Part shown: positions 24,470 through 32,253 of the stretch, in pieces
Numbering within the stretch: the first letter of the stretch is position 1
Layout of the letters: every line of letters starts with the position of its first letter
Assembly (NCBI RefSeq): GCF_000931465.1
Contig: NZ_CP010892.1
Span: forward strand, 186,001 to 250,000
From: Pseudomonas sp. MRSN 12121
Lineage (GTDB): Bacteria; Pseudomonadota; Gammaproteobacteria; Pseudomonadales; Pseudomonadaceae
Direction of reading: 5' to 3'
DNA: 64,000 bases
Translations under genes and position numbers: made by a program
Notes under the pieces: generated by a model
The model's input: only the letters and a program-made list of their open reading frames with translations
The model's database searches: none
Told to the model about the DNA's origin: nothing

Positions 24470-25678
24470 ATGAAACTTCACGAACTGCGCGAGAAGCGCA
24501 CCGCCGCCGTCGAAGGCATGAGAAAGCTGGTGGACACCGCTTCCGCTGCTGGCCGTGACCTGACCGCCGACGAATCCACCCAGTTTGACACCCTCAAGAC
24601 CGAAGAGCGCTCGCTGGCCGACCAGATCACCCGCCATGAACACCTGGCCGATCTGGAGAAGCGCACCGCCGCTCCCGCCACCACCGACACCCCTGAGCAC
24701 CTGGAGAAGCGCGTCAGCGTGATCCGCGTGCTGCGTGCGCAGATGGAAGGCCGCCAACTGGACGGCGCCGAGCGCGAATACACCCAGGAAACCGAACGCC
24801 GCACCGGTCGCAAGGCTGAGGGCGCATTCGTGCCGTTCGCCGCCCTGGAGCGCCGCGCCAACACCACCGCGACCGCGCCCGAGCTGGTGGGCACCGACCA
24901 CCGTGCTGACCTGTACATCGGCCCGCTGCGTGAGGCGTTGCTGGCGCGCTCGCTGGGCATCCGCACCCTGACCGGCCTGGTGGGCAATGTGAGTGTGCCC
25001 AAGTTCGGCAGCGGCTTGGAAACCGGTTGGGTTACTGAGGGCCAGGCCGTGCCCGAGGGCCAAATGTCGTTCGACGGTGTGACCCTGACGCCGAAGCATG
25101 TGGGCGGCAAGACCGAAATGTCGCGCCAGCTCCTGCAGCAATCGTCGCCAGGCATTGAGCAACTGGTACGCGAAGACCTGTCGTTCCTGATCGCCCGTCA
25201 GATCGACCGCGCCATCATCAACGGCAGCGGCGCTGCTGGTGAACCGCTGGGCGTACTGAACACCACCGGCATCCAGACCGCCGACATGCCCGCCACCTGG
25301 GCCGAGGTGCTGGCGCTGCTGGAAAAACTGGATGACGTGAACATCACCAACGCCCGCTGGCTGACCACCGCCGCGATCCGCACCATCCTGGGCAGCACCG
25401 AGAAGGTGGCCGGGTCTGGCAGTGGCTTCCTGTACGACAACGGCACGCTGGCCAACCTGGCGCTGGCGGCATCGAAGAACGTCCCGACTGGCAAGCTGAT
25501 CTTGGGCGACTGGAGCCAGGTCATGCTGGGCGTCTGGTCCGAAGTGGACATTCTGGTGAACCCATACGCCGAACCGGCCTACAGCCGCGGCGGTGTGCAG
25601 GTCCGTGCGATGGCCACTGTCGACACCGCCGTGCGCCACCCCGAAGGCTTCGTAGTTGCTTCGGAGGCGCAACCATGA
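24470..25678 (+). CDS. HK97-type major capsid protein
   Basis: Main head subunit. Starting at ATG 24470 (AGGAC 10 bases upstream) the 402-residue product opens with the family's usual MKLHELREKR and an N-terminal helical delta/scaffold region of about 110 residues that the protease would remove. The HK97 fold region follows, with GWVTEGQAVPEG, TLTPKHVGGKTEMSRQLL and GEPLGVLNTTGI, all typical. Its stop overlaps the next ATG (ATGA). It is first in the head operon, the reverse of the common prophage order terminase-portal-protease-capsid. Confidence 0.95.
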   Translation: MKLHELREKRTAAVEGMRKLVDTASAAGRDLTADESTQFDTLKTEERSLADQITRHEHLADLEKRTAAPATTDTPEHLEKRVSVIRVLRAQMEGRQLDGAEREYTQETERRTGRKAEGAFVPFAALERRANTTATAPELVGTDHRADLYIGPLREALLARSLGIRTLTGLVGNVSVPKFGSGLETGWVTEGQAVPEGQMSFDGVTLTPKHVGGKTEMSRQLLQQSSPGIEQLVREDLSFLIARQIDRAIINGSGAAGEPLGVLNTTGIQTADMPATWAEVLALLEKLDDVNITNARWLTTAAIRTILGSTEKVAGSGSGFLYDNGTLANLALAASKNVPTGKLILGDWSQVMLGVWSEVDILVNPYAEPAYSRGGVQVRAMATVDTAVRHPEGFVVASEAQP

Positions 25679-26262
25679 CTGCCCTGGCGATCGACTACAC
25701 CCCTAAGACCAAAATCATCCTGTGCGGATTCCTGCGCCGCCTGTTTGGTAAGGAGCACCATTTCGTGCTGGACCGTGGCGACCCCAGGGAAGCGGTGAAG
25801 GCCATGGATGTCAATCATCCTGGATTCGCCAATGAGTTGGCCAAGGCGCAGAGCCGTGGGCTTCGCTTCGCGATCTTCAAGAACGGCCAGAACATCAAGG
25901 AGGAAGAACTTGGGCTTGGCGGTGCTCGCGAGCTTCGCTTCGTGCCTGTGATCGAGGGAAGCAAACGCGCCGGCCTGCTGCAGACCATTGTGGGCGTCGC
26001 TTTGCTCATCGCAGGGCCTTTCACGGGCGGCGCCACCTATGGCCCAGGGGTCGCGTTGGTTGCTGGCGGTGTCATCCAGATGCTCAGCCCGCAGGCCAAG
26101 GGGCTGGCACAAAGCGGTGCGCCTGAAAACCTTCCGTCGTACGCCTTTGGCAGCGCCAAAAACACTACCGCCAGCGGCTTGCCGGTGCCGATCTGCATCG
26201 GACACCGCCGTTGGGGTGGCGCGATCATCTCCGCGTCGATCTACGCAGAGGACAAGGTTTGA
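25675..26262 (+). CDS. Lambda gpI-like tail assembly protein
   Basis: A 195-residue protein matching lambda tail assembly protein I along its length. It has an N-terminal ubiquitin-like part (LCGFLRRLFGKEHHFVLDRG; LRFVPVIEGSKRAG), a central Gly/Ala hydrophobic stretch (LLIAGPFTGGATYGPGVALV), and a C-terminal VIQMLSPQAKGL, PSYAFGSAKNTT and PVPICIGHRRWGGAIISA. In lambda, gpI acts at the tail-tip stage. Here it lies between capsid and protease, overlapping each (ATGA and TGATG), with no other tail gene nearby. The fit to the operon argues against a random remnant. Confidence 0.9.
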   Translation: MTALAIDYTPKTKIILCGFLRRLFGKEHHFVLDRGDPREAVKAMDVNHPGFANELAKAQSRGLRFAIFKNGQNIKEEELGLGGARELRFVPVIEGSKRAGLLQTIVGVALLIAGPFTGGATYGPGVALVAGGVIQMLSPQAKGLAQSGAPENLPSYAFGSAKNTTASGLPVPICIGHRRWGGAIISASIYAEDKV

Positions 26263-26783
26263 TGGAGCGCCGAGTAGCCGCAAGCCTGGAACGGAAGGGC
26301 CGGACGCTGTTCGGCTATGCCGCCCGTTTCGGACAACCAGCGCCCATCGAGGGCTTTACCGAAATCATCCTACCGGGGGCTTTCAAGCGCTCCCTTGCAG
26401 GCCCAGCCGCCGCCAGCATCCGTGCCGTTTACGAGCACGACGATGCAGCCCTATTGGGCCGTGTCGGAGCTGGCACCCTGCGCCTTACTGAGGATGACGT
26501 GGGCCTGGCCTTCGAGCTGGACCTACCCGACACCAGCCTGGGCCGCGACCTGTCCGAGCTGGTGAGGCGCGGCGACGTGGCCGGGTGCTCATTCGGCTTC
26601 GTGCCGGTGAAGGAGGACTGGCAAGGCGAGTTGCGCAGCCTGCAGGACGTGGACCTGCACGAAATCACCATAACGGCGAATCCGGCCTACCCGACCACCA
26701 CTGTATCGGTGCGCAGCCGCAAGCCAATGCTGGCGCTGGCCAATGCCCGTCGATACCTTGAGTTCCTGGAGTGCATCCGGTGA
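26262..26783 (+). CDS. HK97-family prohead protease
   Basis: Serine protease that matures the prohead by cutting the capsid protein. With ATG 26262 (overlapping the previous stop as TGATG) it has 173 residues. Family features are present: LFGYAARFGQPA, the catalytic His in VYEHDD, the Ser in VAGCSFGFVP, and LHEITITANPAYP toward the end. Length is normal for this clan (about 170-200). It is followed by the portal gene with a GTGA overlap. Confidence 0.93.
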   Translation: MERRVAASLERKGRTLFGYAARFGQPAPIEGFTEIILPGAFKRSLAGPAAASIRAVYEHDDAALLGRVGAGTLRLTEDDVGLAFELDLPDTSLGRDLSELVRRGDVAGCSFGFVPVKEDWQGELRSLQDVDLHEITITANPAYPTTTVSVRSRKPMLALANARRYLEFLECIR

Positions 26784-28012
26784 AAAAGCTGTTCCGCCTG
26801 TTCACGCGCTCCAACAACACCCCGGCCTATGATCGGTACTTCGACCAGTTCAGCCAGGCCGGTAACTCGGCAGGGGTCAACATCACGGTACAGACCGCCG
26901 AGTCGATCAGTGCCGTATACGCGGCTGTCGCGGCCATCAGCGAGAGCGTGGGCAGCCTGCCGCTTGACGTGTACCGCCGCACCGATGACGGGCGCGACAA
27001 GGCCCGTACCCATCCCCTGTACGCGCTGCTGCACGACGCCCCGAACGAGTGGCAAACCGCCCTGGAATTCCGCGAGCAACTGCAACGCCACATCCTGCTG
27101 CGCGGCAATGCCTATGCTCGCATCCGCTGGAGTGGCGCCGGTCGCGTACAGGCACTGGAACCAGTCAACCCTGACAGCGTGTCGATCCTGCGCAGTCCGG
27201 CCAGCGAGCGCCTGGTCTACGAGTACACCGACCGCCACGGGAAGCTCCAGCGACTGACCGCCGACGAGATGTTGCACATCCGCTATCACACCGAAGACGG
27301 TGTGCTCGGGCGCAGCCCTATTCAGGTGGCCAGGGACACCCTCGGGCTGGCGCTGGCCGAACGTACCCACGGCGCCAAGATGTTCGAACAGGGCACGAAG
27401 CTGTCGGGCGTGATCGAGACAGCACCCGGCACCACCAAAGAACAGGCCGCGCAGATTCGTGAGAGCTGGGCGGCTGGCCAGGCTGGCGTGAACAACCACG
27501 GCAAGACCCCAGTGCTGCCCCAAGGCGCGAAGTACAGCGCGGTATCCATGACCCTGGAGGATGCCGAGTGGATCGAGGCCCGGCGCCTGTCGGTCGAGGA
27601 AGTGGCCCGCCTGTTCCGTGTACCGCCCGTGCTGATCGGTGATCTGCGCGAGGCCAATTACTCCAACGCCGTGGAGCTGGGCCGGTACTTCGTTACGCAC
27701 ACCCTGCGCCGCCATCTGGTCGCGTGGGAGCAGGCCATCAACCGCACCTTACTGGGCAATGGCTTCTTTGCTGAGCACAACGTGGAAGGCCTGCTGCGCG
27801 GTGATAGTCTCAACCGTGCGCAGTTCTATCAACGTGGTGTCGAGGACGGATGGCTGCTGCGATCCGAAGTCCGCCGCATGGAAAACCTACCCACCGTAGA
27901 AGGTATCGATGATGAGCAAGAAACCAAGACTCCAGATGATCAAGCCCCGGGTGCGGGTGCTGGGAACCCACCTGGAGGAAAAGCAGCGCCAGGCGAAGGA
28001 GAAGAAGCGTGA
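26780..28012 (+). CDS. HK97-type portal protein
   Basis: Forms the dodecameric DNA gate of the head. GTG 26780 is chosen because GGAG lies 8 bases upstream and it overlaps the protease stop; GTG 26771 is an alternative. The ~410-residue protein carries portal signatures: VYAAVAAISESVGSLPLDVY, HPLYALLHDAPN, ILLRGNAYARI, HIRYHTEDGVLGRSPI and VPPVLIGDLREANYSNA, and ends in a Pro/Gly-rich tail. Its stop region overlaps the HNH gene by 4 bases. Confidence 0.95.
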   Translation: MKKLFRLFTRSNNTPAYDRYFDQFSQAGNSAGVNITVQTAESISAVYAAVAAISESVGSLPLDVYRRTDDGRDKARTHPLYALLHDAPNEWQTALEFREQLQRHILLRGNAYARIRWSGAGRVQALEPVNPDSVSILRSPASERLVYEYTDRHGKLQRLTADEMLHIRYHTEDGVLGRSPIQVARDTLGLALAERTHGAKMFEQGTKLSGVIETAPGTTKEQAAQIRESWAAGQAGVNNHGKTPVLPQGAKYSAVSMTLEDAEWIEARRLSVEEVARLFRVPPVLIGDLREANYSNAVELGRYFVTHTLRRHLVAWEQAINRTLLGNGFFAEHNVEGLLRGDSLNRAQFYQRGVEDGWLLRSEVRRMENLPTVEGIDDEQETKTPDDQAPGAGAGNPPGGKAAPGEGEEA

Positions 28013-28326
28013 GCAGGTACAAGCCCAAGACGAGGGTGATTCCCCTCGGTAGTGCGGCGTGGCAGCGCCTGCGTGCCCAGGTGCTGGCCGAGGAACCACT
28101 GTGCCGCTGGTGCCTGGCCCGTGGTCAGTACGTGGCCAGCACTGACGTGGACCACATCAACAACGATGGCGACGACAACCGGCGTGAGAATCTGACCGGC
28201 ATGTGCCACGAATGCCACAGCCGCAAGACGGCCCATGACATGGGCAAGAAGGTGTTCCTGGGGTGCGACGTGCGCGGTATCCCGCTCGACCCGAACCACC
28301 ACTGGAACAAGCCAAAAGATCACTAG
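28009..28326 (+). CDS. HNH endonuclease of the packaging module
   Basis: A 105-residue HNH nuclease of the type that works with TerL in cos cleavage in HK97-like phages. The ββα-metal motif is intact: CRWC, DVDHINNDGDDNRRENL and MCHECHSRKT (two CxxC zinc pairs and the central DH..N..H). GTG 28009 is preceded by GAAGGAGAAG and overlaps the portal stop. It stands directly upstream of the TerS gene, the usual place in cos-packaging HK97-like elements. Confidence 0.93.
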   Translation: MSRYKPKTRVIPLGSAAWQRLRAQVLAEEPLCRWCLARGQYVASTDVDHINNDGDDNRRENLTGMCHECHSRKTAHDMGKKVFLGCDVRGIPLDPNHHWNKPKDH

Positions 28327-28386
28327 GAACCGCGTGGAGCTAGACCGCCCCCGACCTGCTCTTTCTTCGCTAACTGCCGAAAAAAC
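28327..28386. other. 60-bp gap between HNH and TerS, candidate cos region
   Basis: This is the only real gap in the head operon. It has a GC-rich first half (around 28340-28355, CCGCCCCCGACC) and an AT-rich second half. HNH-linked cos sites in HK97-like phages and islands are often close to terS. No cos consensus can be confirmed by eye. Confidence 0.3.
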
Positions 28387-28848
28387 ATGAAGACCACGCC
28401 CCGCCGCCCCCGATCTGACAGCGCCAAGGCCGCCGTAGCCGCGAGCCAGGCCGTGGCTGTCGGCCCAATCCGGCCGCCGCCGCATATTCGCGTGCGCGAT
28501 GCTGACAGGCCGTTCTGGGATGCCATCGTGACCGCTCGCCCTCGTGACACCTGGACCGACGCCGACCTGGTGCTGGCTGCGAACCTGGCGCGGGCCTATG
28601 CCGACATCGAGGCGCTGCAGGATAGCATCGACCGCGACGGCATGCTGGTCGAGGGGAAGGTGAACCCGGCCTGTGAGCTGCTGGACAAGATGACGCGCCG
28701 GTCGCTGGCCATCGGTCGCCAGCTCATGGTGGCCACCATCGCCACAGTGGGCAAAGCCCAGGATATCCACAAGGGCGCCGCGCTCGAGCGTGAGGCCCGG
28801 CAGCATGTGGATGACGACCTGATCCCTACCCTGAGCACGCTGCAATGA
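28387..28848 (+). CDS. terS: Terminase small subunit (P27 family)
   Basis: DNA-recognition subunit of the packaging motor, 153 residues. It has a basic N-terminal tail (KTTPRRPRSDSAK), the segment DRPFWDAIVTARPRDTW, and helical LVLAANLARAYADIEALQDS as in P27-type small terminases. It begins after the only gap in the operon and overlaps TerL by 4 bases. An island-specific TerS would direct packaging toward the island's own cos/pac site. Confidence 0.88.
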   Translation: MKTTPRRPRSDSAKAAVAASQAVAVGPIRPPPHIRVRDADRPFWDAIVTARPRDTWTDADLVLAANLARAYADIEALQDSIDRDGMLVEGKVNPACELLDKMTRRSLAIGRQLMVATIATVGKAQDIHKGAALEREARQHVDDDLIPTLSTLQ

Positions 28849-30341
28849 CCCGCGCCGAAAAGATCATCGCGTTCATCGAGCGCTATTGCGTGACGCCCGA
28901 AGGCGCGGACGTGGGTAAGCCGCTGTGCCTGGCTGAGTTCCAGCGCCAGTTCATCCGCGACGTGTACGACAACCCGGTGGGCACTCGCCGGGCCATCCTC
29001 AGCGTGGCCAGGAAGAACGGCAAGTCGGGCCTGATCGCGGGCCTGCTGCTGGCGCACCTGGTCGGCCCCGAGGCGAAGCAAAACAGCCAGCTTGTGTCGG
29101 GTGCCATGAGCCGCGACCAAGCCGCCCTGGTGTTCAACCTGGCTGCCAAGATGGTTCAGCTATCGCCAGCCCTGTCGAAGATCGTCCGCATCGTGCCCAG
29201 CGGCAAGCGGCTGCTGGGGCTGAACCTGAACACCGAATTCCGCGCCCTGGCCGCTGATGGCAAGACCGCACACGGCCTCTCCCCGGTGCTGGCCATCCTG
29301 GACGAGATTGGCCAGATACGCGGCCCACAATCCGACTTCGTGGACGCCATCACCACCAGCCAGGGCGCCCACTCGGCACCCCTGCTGATCGCCATCAGTA
29401 CCCAGGCAGCCAACGACGCCGACCTGCTGAGCCAGTGGATTGACGACGCCCTGCGCAGCAATGACCCCAAGATTGTGTGCCGCCTGTACGCGGCGCCAGC
29501 GGGCTGCGACCTGATGGACGAAGACGGCTGGCGAGCGGCCAACCCGGCCCTGGGCATCTTCCGGTCGGAGACAGACCTTCGGGAGCAGATGCAGCAAGCC
29601 GAGCGCATGCCGAGCATGAGCAACACCGCCCGCAACCTGCTGCTTAACCAGCGCGTGAGCCTCGACAGCCCATTCATCAGCCCTGACGTGTGGATGGCCT
29701 GCGACACCGCGCCTGACCCGTTCGAGGGCCTGGTCTATGCGGGCCTCGACCTGTCTGCCCGTACCGACCTGACGGCGCTGGTGCTGATCGGCAAGGTGGA
29801 TGGCGTGTGGCAGGTCCGTCCGTACTTCTGGACGCCTGAACAGGGCCTGTTCGACCGAGCGCAGAAGGACCGCGCCCCGTATGACATGTGGGTGCGCCAG
29901 GGATACATCCGCACCACGCCCGGCGCCACCGTTGACTTGGAAGCGGTGGCCCTGGACATGGCCGAGATACTGAGCGACTGCGATCTGGCGGCGATTGCCT
30001 ATGACCGCTGGCGCATCGACGTGCTCAAGAAGGAACTGGAACGTCTGGGCTTGGAGTTGCCGCTGGTGCCCCACGGGCAAGGTTTCCGCGACATGGCGCC
30101 CGCCCTCGACGCTCTGGAGGCAGAGCTGCTGAATGGCCGTGTCGCCCACGGTGGCCACCCCGTACTGACCCTGTGCGCTGCCAACGCCGTGGCGGTGAAA
30201 GACCCCAGCGGCAACCGCAAGCTGGACAAGAGCCGTCGCACCGGCCGCATCGACGGCCTGCAGGCCCTGGCTATGGCGTTCGGCGCCGCCCAGGTTGCCG
30301 AGGCCCCCGCCGATCTTGATACCGAGGTATTTTTCGTATGA
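28845..30341 (+). CDS. terL: Terminase large subunit (HK97/P27-type)
   Basis: ATPase and nuclease that drives DNA into the head; 498 residues. The N-terminal ATPase has a Walker A-like ARKNGKSG, a Walker B-like LAILDEIGQI, and the C-terminal nuclease region includes YAGLDLSARTDLTAL (first acidic cluster), AIAYDRWRID and VAVKDPSGNRKLDKS near the end. It starts inside the TerS stop and its end overlaps the connector gene by 4 bases. It appears intact. Confidence 0.95.
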   Translation: MTRAEKIIAFIERYCVTPEGADVGKPLCLAEFQRQFIRDVYDNPVGTRRAILSVARKNGKSGLIAGLLLAHLVGPEAKQNSQLVSGAMSRDQAALVFNLAAKMVQLSPALSKIVRIVPSGKRLLGLNLNTEFRALAADGKTAHGLSPVLAILDEIGQIRGPQSDFVDAITTSQGAHSAPLLIAISTQAANDADLLSQWIDDALRSNDPKIVCRLYAAPAGCDLMDEDGWRAANPALGIFRSETDLREQMQQAERMPSMSNTARNLLLNQRVSLDSPFISPDVWMACDTAPDPFEGLVYAGLDLSARTDLTALVLIGKVDGVWQVRPYFWTPEQGLFDRAQKDRAPYDMWVRQGYIRTTPGATVDLEAVALDMAEILSDCDLAAIAYDRWRIDVLKKELERLGLELPLVPHGQGFRDMAPALDALEAELLNGRVAHGGHPVLTLCAANAVAVKDPSGNRKLDKSRRTGRIDGLQALAMAFGAAQVAEAPADLDTEVFFV

Positions 30342-30619
30342 CCACCGTGACCCTTGAAGAAGCCAAGCTGCACATGCGCGTCGATCACGATGAGGAAGAC
30401 AGCTACATCCTGGGCCTGATCGCCGCGGCTGAAACCCACGTCAGCATGTTCCTGGGCGATGGCCTGCCCGATCCGATGCCTGCACCGGTCAAGGCTGCCG
30501 TCCTGCTGCTGGTTGGCGACCTGTACGAGAACCGAGAGCGCCAGGGCGACCGCACGCTGACCGAGAGCACCGCTTATTCCATGCTGCTGGCGCCGTATCG
30601 CTCGATGGCGGTGCTGTGA
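30338..30619 (+). CDS. gp6-like head-tail connector protein
   Basis: A 93-residue helical adaptor that sits on the portal ring. The N-terminal VTLEEAKLHMRVDHDEEDSY followed by LIAAAETHV and a C-terminal LLLVGDLYENRE is the standard pattern of HK97 gp6-like connectors. Its stop overlaps the next ATG (TGATG). It lies after TerL, in line with the head module order. Confidence 0.92.
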   Translation: MTTVTLEEAKLHMRVDHDEEDSYILGLIAAAETHVSMFLGDGLPDPMPAPVKAAVLLLVGDLYENRERQGDRTLTESTAYSMLLAPYRSMAVL

Positions 30620-30936
30620 TGCTGGCCGGTAAGCTGCGCTATCCAGTGACGATTGAGCGCCCCGTGGACGTGCGCGACCAGTACGGCGGGTTCATTCGCA
30701 CCTGGGAGCCGGTGGGTCGTGAGTGGGCCGATATCGAGAGCATCAGCGGCAGTGAGTTCATCGCCGCCCAGGCGCCCCAGTCGCAGACCGTGTTCCGCAT
30801 CCGCATCCGCTACCGCGACGACCTGGTATCGAGCTGGCGCATACGCGAAGGGGGTAAGGTGTACGAAATCACCGCCGTGCTGCCCGACGCTCGCCGCCGG
30901 CGGATCGAGCTCATGTGCAAGACCGGGAGAGAGTGA
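30619..30936 (+). CDS. Phage head closure protein
   Basis: A 105-residue head-tail joining protein. AGKLRYPVTIERPV, DQYGGFIRTWE, REWADIE and YRDDLVSSWRI with a C-terminal RRRRIELMCK resemble head-closure (SPP1 gp16/HK97 gp7-like) proteins. It is the last gene of the operon. A capsid finished with connector and closure protein is the point where a borrowed tail would attach. No tail-completion, tube or tape-measure gene follows; the island ends about 200 bases later. Confidence 0.9.
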   Translation: MLAGKLRYPVTIERPVDVRDQYGGFIRTWEPVGREWADIESISGSEFIAAQAPQSQTVFRIRIRYRDDLVSSWRIREGGKVYEITAVLPDARRRRIELMCKTGRE

Positions 30937-31033
30937 GGGTGTCGTTTTCAACACACTGTGTAGGAATCAACACAGTGGAGCGAGACAGACCATATCGTCC
31001 GACTCGGACCTAAACGGCCATTTCGTAGCGCGC

Positions 31034-31076
31034 ATGAAAAAGCCCCGCCAGATCGTCTCTGTGTGGGGCTTCGTTT
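31034..31076 (-). terminator. Island-encoded terminator for the restored tRNA gene
   Basis: AGCCCC and GGGGCT pair around a GC-containing loop; on the - strand the stem is followed by TTTTT, directly downstream of the tRNA-Arg gene. It replaces the original tRNA terminator now stranded at 19653-19689. It could also slow + strand transcription leaving the island. Confidence 0.7.
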
Positions 31077-31096
31077 GCACCCACCCTGCACCCACG
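31074..31096 (+). promoter_or_regulatory. GCACCCA direct repeats, candidate integrase arm sites (right)
   Basis: TTTGCACCCAC then a 3-base spacer then GCACCCACG, the same block as at 19838-19860 with changes only in the spacer. It lies 47 bases inside the right att repeat. Confidence 0.55.
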
Positions 31097-31142
31097 ACTT
31101 GCAGCGCGTGACGGTGAATTTCGGTGGAGGCCTTGATCTGTA

Positions 31143-31187
31143 TGGCGCACTCGGCGGGATTCGAACCCACGACCCCTGCCTTCGGAG
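31143..31187. repeat. Right attachment repeat, within the intact tRNA
   Basis: Identical over 45 bases to 19699-19743. It forms the 3' 45 bases of the tRNA-Arg gene, so integration kept the tRNA functional. Bases 31220-31470 to its right are chromosomal, hold no supported gene, and must carry the tRNA promoter (- strand) and the start signals of the Crp-like gene. Confidence 0.92.
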
Positions 31188-31219
31188 GGCAGTACTCTAT
31201 CCAGCTGAGCTACGAGTGC
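31143..31219 (-). tRNA. tRNA-Arg, anticodon CCG
   Basis: A 77-base tRNA with encoded CCA. The acceptor stem is GCACTCG/CGAGTGC with discriminator G; the D arm holds AGCTCAGCTGGAT; the anticodon stem CTGCC/GGCAG encloses CTCCGAA, giving anticodon CCG; the T arm holds GGTTCGAATCC. All stems pair. It is the integration target of the island. Confidence 0.97.
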
Positions 31220-31470
31220 AGCGGGCGACATCATACCCATGTCGACCGGGGGCGTCCATGCGGTTTTTGTCCGCGTGATGATTGGTTGTCCCTTCGCTGT
31301 CTACCTTGTCCTTTTCGATACTTGAAAGGCCCTTCGGCCGATTCACAAGTCCGGCCACCAGACGTCCCTTTGTTTGCTTTGCTCTATGGCTTCAAGCGCT
31401 CCAACCCGTTGCGCTCGCGCAGCGATTTCCTGCCGGTCAAGGCCAACGCATGCATTCAAAAGGCGCGGTA

Positions 31471-32163
31471 ATGCTCGATTTCTCGTTGCGGCAAAACCTG
31501 CTGGCACGCTCCGATCTGTTCAGGGGGCTGCCGGACACATTGATTCGTTATGTGGCCACCCATGCGGTGGAGCGGACATTGAATGACCGCGACGTGCTCT
31601 ACCTCCAGAGCGAGGCGCTGGACTTCATTGCCCTGGTCGCCGAGGGCCAGGTGTATTCGGTGATCCATGGCCCGGACGGGCGCGAGCAGATTGTCGGCAG
31701 CGCTGGGGTGGGCCAGGTGGTGGGCGAGTCGGCGCTGATCGAAGGGCATGCGCGGGAGACCTCGGCCTTCGCATGCGGCCCGACCCGGGTGTTGCTGCTG
31801 GGGCGACGGCATTTCCCGATGCTGTTCGCCGAGCCGCTGTTCTGGCAGCGCGTGGTGATGCTGCTGATGGCGCGGTTGCTGAAGGTCATCGAGCTGCTCG
31901 AACTGGTGTGCCTGCATCGCCTGGAGTCGCGGCTGGCGCGATTCCTGCTGGCCAATATCGACGATTTCCAGCTGGCGCCCGTGACGTGCGCGGCGGTGCC
32001 GCGCAACCAGGGCATCCTGGCGGCGATGCTCAATACCAGCCGCCCGAAGCTCAATGTCCAGTTGCAGCACTGGCGGCGCTCGGGGGTGATCAGCTGCCAG
32101 AGCGGCCACCTGGTGATCAACGATGTCGAGCACCTGCGGCGCAAGGCCTGCCCGCTCAGTTAA
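31471..32163 (+). CDS. Crp/Fnr-family transcription regulator of the R-body locus
   Basis: A 230-residue regulator with a cyclic-nucleotide-binding-like domain (residues ~15-130; LVAEGQVYSVIHGPDGREQI and GQVVGESALIEG), a long dimer helix (VVMLLMARLLKVIELLELV) and a C-terminal winged helix (RNQGILAAMLNTSRPKLNVQ). No N-terminal Cys cluster for an Fnr iron-sulfur centre is present. ATG 31471 has AAGG 9 bases upstream; ATG 31450 is possible. It precedes a sigma factor and Reb genes, so control of R-body expression is inferred. Confidence 0.82.
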   Translation: MLDFSLRQNLLARSDLFRGLPDTLIRYVATHAVERTLNDRDVLYLQSEALDFIALVAEGQVYSVIHGPDGREQIVGSAGVGQVVGESALIEGHARETSAFACGPTRVLLLGRRHFPMLFAEPLFWQRVVMLLMARLLKVIELLELVCLHRLESRLARFLLANIDDFQLAPVTCAAVPRNQGILAAMLNTSRPKLNVQLQHWRRSGVISCQSGHLVINDVEHLRRKACPLS

Positions 32164-32253
32164 TTTTTCCCGGTGTTCCCCAGGTAACAGCGAGGGCCTG
32201 TTCCCCGATCAGAGACTGTCGGCTCATCAAGGAATGCACAGGGAGTGCTGGCG

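Larger units (their letters stand above)
19699..31187. mobile_element. cfPICI-like phage satellite inserted in tRNA-Arg(CCG)
   Basis: An 11.44-kb unit from one 45-bp tRNA-derived repeat to the other. Left to right: tyrosine integrase, oppositely oriented unknown gene, AlpA-like regulator, small early genes, candidate replication gene with iterons, HTH protein, then capsid, gpI-like tail protein, protease, portal, HNH, TerS, TerL, connector and head-closure genes. There are no tail tube, sheath, tape-measure, fibre, holin, endolysin or CI-like genes. Known cfPICIs have this content: own head and packaging, borrowed tail. The alternative, a decayed HK97-like prophage, is less likely because every gene is intact and the operon is tightly overlapping. 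Assignment is by gene content read by eye. Confidence 0.85.

Noticed and set aside
19699..31187. A complete HK97-like prophage
   Set aside because: Head and packaging genes are complete but tail tube, tape measure, baseplate or fibre, lysis and CI-type repressor genes are absent, and the ends are closed by att repeats only 11.4 kb apart.
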